This document shows, piece after piece, positions 30,855-42,100 of a DNA stretch of 64,000 bases (position 1 is the first letter of the stretch; each line of letters opens with the position of its first letter). The DNA lies in the NCBI GenBank assembly GCA_021234155.1, contig JAJEKV010000103.1:3288001-3352000 (forward strand), written 5' to 3'. The position numbers and the translations under genes were made by a program. Under the pieces are notes generated by a model. That model was not told where the DNA came from. It was given only the letters and a program-made list of their open reading frames with translations, and made no database searches. Source of the stretch: Isoetes taiwanensis (lineage: Eukaryota > Streptophyta > Lycopodiopsida > Isoetales > Isoetaceae).

Positions 30855-31397
30855 TCAATGGAAGTGGTAAGAGCTGAGATAATCAAAGTGAGCTTGAAAC
30901 TGAGGTTGGAGGATAAGAGTGCGGCCATTTCCCCAATTCAACTCAATAAGCAGCCTATCTGCATTTGTGGTGGACATTAGAATGATTAATGTTCCATATG
31001 CATCTGCCAAACCCCTGTAGTGGTAATAGCATTCTCTGTAATTCTCAAACTGTTGATCAGTCATTCTTCTGCTATTACATTCCATAAACCACCATAGTTG
31101 CACCATGAGGTATGTGCTTCTGCAGAATTCCATAGCCCAATCAAGTTCATCATCCGGGATATTTGGTATGTCAATGTCAGTGATGCTCCTGACCGGACCT
31201 GTCCACATGTCATATGTATACTGTATGTCATGAACTAGCCTCTGTCCTGGGAACATTCTGTACTCTGCAGGCTCAACAGAAGTGCCAATGTCCCTACTTA
31301 GGCTCCTCATGTAATCTACCAGTAACAAATTAAGTGTCAGTAAGAGATTCATGACAATGTAGCTTAAATATTTTATATGCACCAAAGAAATTGCCAA
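30855..31397 (-). CDS. Extra open frame downstream of LINE ORF2
   Basis: A 180-codon frame on the LINE strand that overlaps the end of ORF2 (stop at 31330) and runs to 30855 ahead of the poly-A tail. Start codons are available at 31397 and about 31350. The peptide begins hydrophobic (YIVMNLLLTLNLLL) and then is acidic and aromatic-rich (YMFPGQRL-like, WTGPVRSITDIDIPNIPDDE, MVQLWWFMEC, YRECYYHYRGLADAYG). I recognise no domain. Plant LINEs usually end with an untranslated region after ORF2. It may be host sequence carried by readthrough, or a third element gene. Confidence 0.45.
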   Translation of the reverse strand: MAISLVHIKYLSYIVMNLLLTLNLLLVDYMRSLSRDIGTSVEPAEYRMFPGQRLVHDIQYTYDMWTGPVRSITDIDIPNIPDDELDWAMEFCRSTYLMVQLWWFMECNSRRMTDQQFENYRECYYHYRGLADAYGTLIILMSTTNADRLLIELNWGNGRTLILQPQFQAHFDYLSSYHFH

Positions 31398-34090
31398 TGC
31401 TTAACCATTTATTGTCCAAAGAATTTAAGAAATCTTTATGTTGGTGTATCTGACTTGTTGCAACCAATTCTATGTCATAGATAACTTGAGATTTAATCCA
31501 GAATATAGAAATTGTCTTTCCATTATACTGACATCTATTTCTATGTTTCCATACATTCCACAAAGCAATGTAACACAAGGAATTCTTAAATGCATCATCA
31601 TTCATCAGGAACTCAAGCAAAGTAGCAGGACAAGTGATATTGAAAGTAAATTCAAACCACCTCCAGAAAGAATTTAGAATAGCACAGCCAAAGATATGTT
31701 CTAGAGTTTCAACATTATTGCAACCAAGAGGGCAGCTGGGATGCACAGGATTTGATAAAGAATTCGAGTGCCTTGCTAAAGTTTCCATGTTTGGCAAGCT
31801 CTTGTTGGCAATTAACCAAATGAAATAGGAAATCTTTGGTGGCAAGTATGAGTTCCAAATATTTCTAAAAAGCCTTTTTTCATAATCATCTGTGAGACCC
31901 CAATAAAGTTTAGATTTGGAGGACTGGTGTGGCGTATTTAAACAGGTGTAGACTTTGGAAACACTATAATGAGGCTTACCCATAATGAACCAGTCATTAG
32001 TGACAGGACTGTCAAAGAGATTGATGTTGCTAAGTTTTTGCCTGATAAATCTAAACAATAGCTTATCAGATGAGCTGCCTCTAATCTTATTTTTCAGATT
32101 TGTCCAGGACATTCATCTTGTTTGAACCCATAAATCACCTAGCTTAGAAATACCATAGTCTGTCCACTTTTTGTATAACTTAGGATGCTTAATAGCCAAA
32201 GGAGTACTATTATCTCTGGAAAGATTAGGATTCCAAAAAATGCTTGTGCTCGAGTGGCTATTTTGAGTGCTTGAATGTTCAAAGTTGATGTGAACTTTGT
32301 TCCAGGCCAGGATGATGCCTTTCATAAGAGGAGATATGTTTGGTGCAGGTTTCAGAGTTGTGAAAGCTGAAGAAGGCAAATCATGGTGATAGAAGGATGT
32401 CCTTTAGGATGGTGCATGAAAGCCGATGAATTGATAAACATTGTGGCTGGATTATTATGCAAAAACAGGGATTTCCAAATATATTTTCCAGCCAAAGCAT
32501 ATCCCTGTAGAGCCAAGTTTTTGCATCCTATGCCACCCTGCTTCTTGTTTCTGGTAATAGTATTCCAGTTAACCATATGGTGTTTCTTCCAGATGAAGTT
32601 TCTAACAATTCTCTCAATTTGTTGATAGATACATTTTGGAGCTAAAAAAGGCGGAAAGAGTAATAAATGTGGGAGGCAAACAAAACGAGAATTAGCAATT
32701 ATGATTACGCATGCAAGAGAAAGACAATTGCCATAGTTGCCTAGCTTTTTTTGATCGATTACGGAGACAATAGGTGTCCATAATCCTTTGAGACTGGGAT
32801 TGAGGGACAATGGCATACCCAAAAGGTTGGTTGTCTCAGTTGATTTGATGCACTTGATGCCAGCAATACTATCAACATCTAAATCTCCAATAATAGTGCA
32901 TTTGTTCCTGTTGAGATGAATCCCAGAGGCTACTCCAAAGATGTGAATTGTGTTCAGGAAGTTGGCAATGATGCCTGACTCATTCTTGAGAAAGCTGAAG
33001 GAATCATCTGCATATTGCAGAATGGAAAGGTTGGAAGTATTATCAGGAAGATTCAGACCAACTATGCTCCCCACAGATTGTTGATGTATAATCACTCTAG
33101 TGAGCATCTCAGCTACAGCCAGAAAGAGATAAGGGGCTAGGGGGCAACCTTGTCTAACACCTCGGGCCAGAGGGAAGAAATATCCAGGGGAGCCATTCAC
33201 AAGAACAGTTGATTGGGATCTAGAATTTAATCCCAAGATAAGCTTGATAATTTTTTCACTAAAGCCCAATTTTTGCAGGGAGAATTCTAAGAAGTTCCAC
33301 CTAACAGTGTCGAAGGCTTTTGAAAAATCTAACTTCAATAAAATACAATTTTGTTTAGTTAGATTGTTCCAGTGCATTTCTTCCATGGCTGCAATGTAAT
33401 TATCTAGGATGTATCTGTTTGGGAGGAAAGCAGATTGATTCTGACTGATGACCTCTTGAAGATGAGCTTTTACCCTGTTAGCTATAATCTTAGCACAAAC
33501 CTTATAAGTGGAGTTTGTTAAAGAGATAGGTCTCCAGTCTGAAAAGGACTGGGATTGTCAACTTTAGGTATTAAAGTGATAAGGCCAGAAGAAAGAGCAG
33601 GATGCAGATGGTTGGAATTCCAAAAACCCTTAATCATGTGCATAAAATCATTTTTAATAGTATCCCAGAATCTAATGTAGAATTCGGGTGGAAGACCATC
33701 AGGGCCAGGGCTTTTGCCTTTGGCAAGACTCTTGAGGGTTGAGAAAGTCTCTTCTGCAGTAGGGATAGCATCTGTAGAGGGGGTCATGATCAGATCACTA
33801 TGGAGACCATTATTTTCAATGAGATCAGTAAAAGATTTGGCTTCAACAATTTGCACAGAGCTGTCTACAGGTTGGGAGAAAATTTTCTCATAATTGGAGC
33901 AAAAGAAATTGGAAATTTCTTTTTGATCTGAGTAGATAGTACCATTTTCATCTTTGACAGTGGTTAGTTGACTCTTTAAAAGTCTGGATTTGGCAACTCT
34001 GTAGAAGAACTTGGAATTTCCATGATCCATCTTTGGAAAGATACTTGATTTTGCATCTGATGGATGCACCTTTTGCTTCCATCTCTTCAA
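31330..34090 (-). pseudogene. LINE ORF2: reverse transcriptase and zf-RVT-like domain
   Basis: Three main pieces. 34090-33518 has KGKSPGPDGLPPEFY and a decayed LITLIPK. 33386-32352 has LLKLDFSKAFDTVRW, GVRQGCPLAPYLF and LQYADDSFSFL, the catalytic ADD. 32112-31330 has PPKISYFIWLIANKSLP and CPLGCNNVETLEHIFGC, the zinc-binding end common in plant LINEs. This enzyme primes reverse transcription at nicked target DNA. Breaks near 33387-33517 and 32113-32379 inactivate it. Confidence 0.9.
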
Positions 34091-35108
34091 TTGTTTTGAT
34101 AACCCTTTCTAGATTACCTTCTTGCCAATGAAGCTCAACATTAAGGGGGTCCTCTTGCAACTTCATTCTTACCTCTTTCATTTCTTTAAGATAGGCACTT
34201 TTCTCTGCTTGCTTGCTTTCATGTAAATTCTTCGACCACTGTTTGATCCAGTTCTTGGAGTCTTTTATGTTGGTATAAAAGGATTTCATGGAATTTGTGG
34301 ATCTAACTTGGGGGAGAGTTCCATAGAAGGCAATGAAATCTTTGCAGAAAGTATCAGAGTCAAGAAGGGAGCAATTGAGCTTAAAAGGGGTATTGCCATG
34401 CCTCTTAACAGATAAAGTGTAGTTGATAGTAAAGAATTGAGGCTGGTGGTCAGATATAGATGTGCACTCATCACTGCTAACCAAACAGTTATTCCAAATA
34501 TCATTATGAGTGTTGTTTATGTAGAACCTGTCCAGAGCACAATATACCCTGCTATTTCCATCTTGCTTATTGGACCAAGTATAGGCAGAGGTAGAATGCA
34601 TATCAAGCATTTGATCCCACTGTAAAATCTCTTCAGATGACATGTTAAGATTTTTTCCTATCTTCATATCCCAAGTAGGTGTGTTATTAAAGTCCCCTGC
34701 CATGATCCAAGTGTCACAGTCCTGAGATGTAATAAAATTGCTAACCATGGGCCAAGTGTTAGCTCTAATTCTTGAATCAGTGGAAGCATAAATGTTTATA
34801 ATTCCAAAGCTAAAATCATTGTGTTTGTAGATGACAGATTGCCAGGACCTGCAAGGGCTAGTGTGAACATAGCTATGTATAAGATGTCTCCAAATAATGC
34901 AAAGGCCACCAGAGGTACCATTGGCCTCAATCCAAGTAGAAGAAAAGCCAGGGCCAATCCAATCTACTAAATTTGAGCATTCAAAGCTAGGAAGTCTAAG
35001 CTCCTGAAGAAGAATGATATCTGCATCATAACTTCTGATCTGGGAGATAGCCCTTCTTCTTTTTAAAGGGCCTTTGATACCCCTGAGATTCCAACTGAGA
35101 ATCTTCAT
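33948..35108 (-). pseudogene. LINE ORF2 start: APE-type endonuclease
   Basis: Starts MKILSWNLRGIKGPLKRR and includes LLQELRLP, GLCIIWR, WIMAGDFNNTP and ISDHQPQFF, the Asn, Glu, Asp-x-Asn and Asp-His pattern of the exonuclease-endonuclease-phosphatase fold. It nicks target DNA. The open frame continues without a stop into the flanking purine tract upstream (to 35609), which is chance and not part of the element. Confidence 0.9.
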
Positions 35109-35600
35109 GGAGAATAAGGAAGGGAAGAGAAGAAAGAAATGAGGGAAGGGATGGGAAAGAATGAGGAATGAGAAAGCATGAGAAAGAATGGAAATGAGAA
35201 AGAAATGAGAAAGCATGAGAAAGAAATGAGAAAGAAATGAGAAAGCATGAGAAAGAATGAGGAATAAAGAATGAGAAAGCATGAGAAAGAAAGAAATGAG
35301 AAAGAATGAGGAAGAAAGAAATGAGAAAGAATGAGGAAGAAAGAATGAAAAAGATGAGAAAGAAATGAGGAAAGAAGAAATATGGGAAGAACGAATGAGG
35401 AAAGAATGAAGCATGGAAGAAGGAGGAAGAAATGAAGCATGAGGAAGAAATGAAGCATGAGGAAGAAATGAGGAAGAAATGAAGCATGAGGAAGAAAGAA
35501 GGAGGAAGAATGAATGAGGCATGGAAGAATGGGAAGAAAAAAAATCAAGAACAAAGAAGAAGAGGAAGGAAAGGAAACCAAAAAAAGAGGAAGTTTGGGC
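35109..35600. repeat. Purine-only tract, right part
   Basis: Repeats of GAGAAAGAATGAGGAAGAAA type, about 490 bp. It is the other half of the tract split by the LINE. Confidence 0.85.
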
Positions 35601-35759
35601 ATGCACCATTCAATCCAAAAAACCTATTCAATCTAGAAAATATGATATACTAACCTTAGAATAGTTGCTTGCAGGTCGATCAGGGTACTAGCGCCGCGGA
35701 TCGCCCAAGAACCTCGAAGAAGTAGGGGAAAAAGAAGTTAGGGAAAAGCCGGCCGCCCG

Positions 35760-35885
35760 CGGGTACAAAAAATTACAGAGTGTCGCATGCGACGTCATGC
35801 GACGTTATTTCAAATCCGTATACATACGGTTTTACATCGCATGCGACGTCCCCGCGACGTATTTTGTTATAGCGACGTTATGGAC
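35760..35885. repeat. CGTCGCATGCGACG motifs, right end of composite zone
   Basis: Palindromes TGTCGCATGCGACG and ATCGCATGCGACGT, then GTATTTTGTTATAGCGACGT. A near match of the last motif (GTATTTTGTTATTGCGACGT) is at 44303-44322, just past the 1.1-kb array. Confidence 0.75.
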
Positions 35886-36118
35886 TTTATATTTTTTTTG
35901 ACATCTTTTTTTAATGTGATGCTCATTAAAGTTTGTCCCTAGGCTTATTTGAACAATCCTGAGGCATGCATGCAGTCAATCACATTCCGGATTCTATTAC
36001 TACCAGCGAAAATTTTAGTGGCCTAAATATATCTACCAGAACGTGAAGTTGGTTTTCTGAAATATCGTCATGAAAAGAACAATTATTTGTATGAGCAAAG
36101 TCGAATCGCCGTTCACGA
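35886..36118. other. Unassigned
   Basis: AT-rich spacer between the GCGACGT motifs and the GC-rich array. Nothing recognised. Confidence 0.4.
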
Positions 36119-39100
36119 AGGCAGTAAGCCCGGGATGCTTCCAGCGGTTTGGCAGAGTTCTCGGACCGATCTTGGATTTTTGGTCCCTTTCCGGATTTTG
36201 GATCCTTGAGCGGAGGATTCAGCGGTCGGATAGGGGAGGCGAGCGGGGAGGGTGTTCATTAGCATCTGATCCCCGAGGCGGTGCGGGAGACAGTCGCCTC
36301 GAGAACTTTTTTGGGGTCCGTCTCCTGGGGACGGGACTCTCCCCTCTAGTGAGGTGGCCGTTCAAAGTCTTTGCCTTGTTTGACTTGGGAAAGGGTGCCA
36401 GTCATGCTTGCCCAACAACGGGCTGCCCGGACCGTTCTAACCCCAACGCTTAGGTCTGGACCTTATCCGAAAATTCTGGAAATTTTCCTGTATGCTGGTG
36501 ATGACCCTGGAAGCCAGCTGGCCAAAAACCATAATTTAATTCCATGCCATGCATTAACTACGAATTTATGAACCATAAATGCAATAAAATGCATAACTAA
36601 AAGAGTGTGCATCGAAAAAAGGCGAGTCTTTGACCGGGGGCAACAAAGGCGGTCGCGGACACATTAAAAATTTCCACTTGGAAACTATGAAGCAATCTTT
36701 CATCAAGGTACAATTGTTTTACGAGAAACAAAACCGATTCATTACAAGTTAGTTATGCCATCCATGTCAAATAGCTTTAGGGAGCAGTCCGTTGAACAGG
36801 GGCATTCTCTCTATCCATACGCCTTGATACTGAAACACAACCATCATCACAAGCCAATGGACTCAGAACATCGACAGGCCCAAACTCCGCTCCGTCAGTT
36901 CCCCTTGCTCCGTATTCTCGGCTGCAGCTTCTCGGCCAGGTCCCAAGTGCAACAGACCAAAACTCGGTCCCCAAAACGAAAACCCTTCTAGAACCTGGCA
37001 ACTCACAGGGTTTACGTTTCGGAGGCCCTCTCCTTGTCAGATTTGGCCGGGACCTTGCGCCGTGTCTTGACGTGGAGTGGGGGTGTTGACGCCAGAGCGG
37101 GGACCCTAAAATCCCCCCGGAAGCTGCTTGCCCCGAATTCAGTTCATTACAAGTTAATTATGCCATCCATGTCAAATAGCTTTAGGGAGCAGTCCGTTGA
37201 ACAAGGGCATTCTCTCTATCCATATGCCTTGATACTGAAACACAACCATCATCACAAGCAACCAAATCTAAACCTTCCCCCCTCCCCCCCCAACCCGCAG
37301 TAGTCTTTTGCTTTTCTGTAATCATTTATCTTCATTCTAGTAGTTATGATGCTTTTCTGTAATCATTTATCTTCTTTTTAATAGTTCGATGCTTATATTC
37401 TCAATGCAATCTTAGACCAAGTATAACGTCCGGCCGATAAAGGTCAACCCCAAGTACAAGCGATCCCACAAACTCCATTCCTTTGACCTTAGCTAACCCT
37501 TTGACCTAGACCTTCTCGAAAAAAATTGGGCTATGTCTTTGGAGATAAATTAGGAATCCGGTGACAAAAAATCGAGAATTTATTTTTCGTACAATGCATT
37601 AATTACGAATTTATGAATGTCTTGCCAGCAAAGCGCCCCCGACTTCTACTTGCCACATCGGGAGGAGGACGGGCCCAAACTCCGCTCCGTCGGTTCCCCT
37701 TGCTCCGTATTCTCGGCTGCGGCTTAAGGCCAGGTCCCAAGTGCAGCAGACCAAGTCTCGGCCCCAAAGCGCAAACCCTTCTAGAACACGGCAACCCACG
37801 GGGTTTATGTTTTGGAGGCCCTCTCCTTGTCGGTGTAGGGACCTTTGGCTGTGACTTGGCGTGGAGTGGGGGTGTTGGCCTTGAGCCACGGACCCTAAAA
37901 TCCCGGAAGCTGCTTGCCCCGAATTTCCTCTCCCCAAGGCCACAGGGGCGGGCCAGGCGACCTCCCCTCTCCCGAATTGCGATTTGGCTACGCCAATGGA
38001 CTCGAGAAGGTCGACATTGCCACTGGGGACCAAGTTAAAGTGGCAGAAGACCACCCGGCCTCAAGAAGCGCCAAAGTAGCTCACTTCCATCACACTCGTA
38101 GTCAATTGGCCTAGGATGTAGATGCGGGATCTTGTCGTGGAGGCGTGAGTGTTTCTTTCTTTTTGCAAAACCGACCTTTAACTTGCTCCCTAGGGTAATT
38201 TAGCCATTCAGGACGATTTGGGGGGTCGATTTGCCATTAGGACCTCCCGGTGCCCGAACGACAAAAAACATGTGGTTTCTACAAGGCCGAGCCTCGGCCG
38301 CCCAGCGGTTTGACAAGTTCTCGGGACCCGATCTGGAATCTTTTGGGCCTTCCCGAAGAGGGGCCTGCGAATGGAGGATCAGCGGTCGGATAGGGGCGAG
38401 GCTCAGGAGGGTGGTCATTAGCGTCGCGGACCCGGGAGGCGGGGAAGGGCTGCCTCGGGGAACTTTTGGATCCCGCCTCTTGGGGTCGGACTCTCCCCTC
38501 TTGTGAGGGATCCCTGCAAAGTCCTGGCCTCGTTTAACTTGGGGAAGGGTGCGGCTCGGTTGCCACCAGCGGGCTGCCCGGCCGTTCTAATGCTAACCCT
38601 TTTGACCTAGACCTTCTCAGAAAATTTCGAAAAATTGGGGGTGTGCTAGAGATGAATTAGGAATCCAGGTGGCAAAAATAAGAATTTATTTTCGTACAAT
38701 GCATTAATTGCGAATTTATGAATGTCTTGCCAGCGCAAAAGCGCCCCAATTCTACTTGCCACATCGGAGGAGGACAGGCCCAAACTCCGCTCCGTCGGTT
38801 CCGTTGCTCCGTATTCTCATTTGCGACTTCTCGGCCAGGTCCCAAGTGCAACAGACCAAGTCTCGGCCCCAAAACACAAACCCTTCTAGAACACGGCAAC
38901 CCACGGGGTTTCGTCTTGGAGGCCCTCTCCTTGTTAGATTGGTAGGGACCTTGCGCGTGACTTGACGTGGAGTGGGGGGTGTTGATGCTGAGGCGAGAGA
39001 CCCTAAAATCCCCGGAAGCTGCTTGCCCGAATTTCCCTCTCCCCAAGGCCCGGGGATGGGCCGGGCGATCTCCCCTCCCCGGAAACCAGCGATTCGTCTC

Positions 39101-42100
39101 TGCCAATGGACTCGGGGCGTCGACATTGCCATGGGGACCAATTTCCATGGCGAGAAGACCAAAACTTCGGCCCCAAAAAAAGAAAACCCTTCTAGAACAC
39201 GGCAACTCCGCGGGGGTTTACGTTTGGAGGCCCTCTCCTTGTCGGTTGGCGGGACCTTGCGGTGTCTTGGCGTGGAGTGGGGTGTTGGCCTTGAGGCGGG
39301 GACCCTAAAATCCCGAGGAAGTTGCTTGCCCCGAATTGATTCATTACAAATTAATTATGCCATCCATGTCAAATAGCTTTGGGGGAAGATCCGTTGAACA
39401 AGGGCATTCTCTCTATCCATATGCCTTGATACTAAAACACAACCATCATCACAAGCAACCAAATCTAAACCCCCCTCCCCAACCCGCAGTAGTCTTTTGC
39501 TTTTCTGTAATCATTTATCTTCATTCTAGTAGTTATGATGCTTTTCTGTAATCATTTATCTTCATTCTAATAGTTATGATGCTTATATTCTCAATGCAAT
39601 CTTAGACCAAGTATAACGTCCAGCCAGCCAAGGTCAACCCCAAGTACAACGATCCCACAAACTCCATTCCTTTGACCTTAGCTAACCCTTTGACCTAGAC
39701 CTTCTCCGAAAATTCCGAAAATTGGGCTGTGTGCTGGAGATGAATTAGGAATCCGGTGGCAAAAATCAGAATTTATTTTTCGTACAATGCATTAATTACG
39801 AATTTATGAATGTCTTGCCCTTTGCAAAAGCGCCCCCAACTTCTACTTGCCACATCGGGGAGGACAGGCCCAAACTCCGCTCCGTCGGTTCCCCTTGCTC
39901 CGTATTCTCTACTGCGGCTTCTCGGCCAGTCCCAAGTGCAGCAGACCAAGACTCGGCCCCAAAAGCGCAAACCCTTCTAGAACACGGCAACCCATAGGGT
40001 TTACGTTTGAAGGCCCTCTCCTTGTCCGGTCGGTAGGGACCTTGGCCGTGACTTCCGTGGAGTGGGGGTGTTGAGCGAGCCACGGACCTAAAATCCCGGT
40101 GCTTGCCCCGAATTTCCTCTCCCAAGGCCACAGGGGCGGGCCGAGGCGATCTCCCTCTCAGGAATCGCGATTTAGCTCTTCCAATGGACTCGAGCGTCGA
40201 CCTTTGCCATACGGGAAGCAAGTTCCGTGGCGAGAAGACCACCGGACCTCAAGAAGCGCCAAAGTAGCTCACTTCCATCACACTCGTAGTCAATTGGCCT
40301 AGGATGTGGATGCGGGATCTTGTTGTGGGCGTGAGTTTTCTTTTCTTTGCAAAACCGACCTTGTAACTTGCTCCCTAGGGTAATTTCGCTATTAGGACGA
40401 TTTAGGGGTCAATTTGCCATTCGGAGCCTCCCGGTGCTCGAGCGACAAAACAACTGCGGTTTCTACAAGGCCGACCTCAATGCGCCCGCGGTTTGACAAG
40501 TTCTCCGGACCCGACGGAATCTTTTGGGCCTTAGGAAGAGGGGCCCTGAGCGGAGGATCAGCGGTCGGATAGGGGAACCGGGCTCGGGAGGGTGGTCATT
40601 AGGTGCGGACCCCGGGAGGCTGTTGTCGAGGAAGGGCTGCCTCGGGGAACTTTTTTGGATCCCGCCTCTTGGGGTCCGGACTCTCCCCTCTTGTGAGGGA
40701 TCCCTGCAAGGTCCTGGCCTCGTTTGACTTGGGAAAGGGTGCCATTTCGGTTGCCCCCGCAATGGACTGCCCGACCATTCTAATGCTAACCCTTTGACCA
40801 AGACCTTCTCCAAAAATTTCGAAAATTGGGCTGTGTCTTTGGAGATGAATTAGGAATCCGGTGGCAAAAATCAGAATTTATTTTCGTACAATGCATTAAT
40901 TGTGAATTTATGAATGTCTTGCCACTGCAAAAGCGCCCCCCGACTTCTACTTGCCACATCGGGAGGAGGACAGGCCCAAACTCCGCTCCGTCAGTTCCCC
41001 TTGCTCCGTGTTCTCGGCTGCGGCTTCGGCCAGTCCCAAGTGCAGCAGACCAAGTCTCGCCCCCCCAAAAGCGCAAACCCTTCTAGAACCTGGCAACCCA
41101 CAGGGTTTACGTTTTGGAGGCCCTCTCCTCGTAAGATTTGGCCGGGACCTTGCGCCGTAACTTGACGTGGAGTGAGGGTGTTGATGCCAAAGCACGGACC
41201 CTAAAATCCCCCGGCTGCTTGCCCGAATTTTCCTCTCCCAAGGCCACAGGGGCCGGGCCGAGGCGATCTCCCCTCTCCGGAATCGCGATTTAGCTCTTCC
41301 AATGGACTCGAGCGTCGACATTGCCACAGGAAGCAAGTTCCGTGGCGAGGAAGACCACCCGACCTCCAAGAAGCGCCAAAGTAGCTCACTTCCATCACAC
41401 TCGTAGTCAATTGGCCTAGGATGTAGATGCGGGATACTGTCGTGGAGGGCGTGAGTGTTTCTTTCTTTTGCAAAACCGACCTTGTAACTTGCTCCCTAGG
41501 GTAATTTCGCCATTCAGGGACGATTTGGGGGTCGATTTGCCATTCGAGACCTCCCGGTGCCCGAGCGACAACCTGCTTCTGCGGTTTCTACAAAGGCCGA
41601 CCTCAAGACGCCCGCGGTTTGACAAGTTCTCCCGGCCGATCTGGAATCTTTTGGGCCTTCGAAGGGGTCCCTGAGCGGAGGATCCAGCGGTCGGATAGAG
41701 CCGGGCTCGGGAGGGTGGTCATTAAGCGTGCGGCCCGGGGGCGCGCCGGGGAAGGGCTGCCTCGGGAACTTTTGGATCCCGCCTCTTGGGGTGGGACTCT
41801 CCCCTCTTGTGAGGGATCCCTGCAAGGTCCTGGCCTCGTTTGACTTGGGGAAGGGTGCCGGCTCGGTTGCCTACAGCGGGCTGCCCCGACCGGTTCTAAT
41901 GCTAACCCTTTGACCTAGACCTTCTCAAAAATTTGAAATTTGGGGCTGTGTCTTTGGAGATGAATTAGGAATCGGTGGCAAAAAATCAGAATTTATTTTC
42001 GTACAATGCATTCATTGCGAATTTATGAATGTCTTGCCTTTGCCAAAAGCGCCCCAGAGCTTCTACTTGCCACATCGGGAGGAGGACAGGCCCAAACTCC

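Larger units (their letters stand above)
30467..35108 (-). mobile_element. L1-type LINE with poly-A tail
   Basis: A minus-strand LINE: a T-run at 30467-30488 is its poly-A tail, and the body runs to the ORF2 start codon at 35108. It encodes an APE-type endonuclease, reverse transcriptase and a zf-RVT-like end, plus an extra downstream frame. AGAATAAG occurs just outside both ends (30445-30452 and 35111-35118), a possible short target duplication, although the purine-rich context makes this uncertain. No ORF1 is present, so the copy is 5' truncated. Frameshifts make it inactive. Confidence 0.85.

Noticed and set aside
33948-35609. 553-codon frame as one gene
   Set aside because: The N-terminal third is translated purine tract (Ser/Phe-rich on the minus strand); only the part from 35108 is LINE endonuclease.
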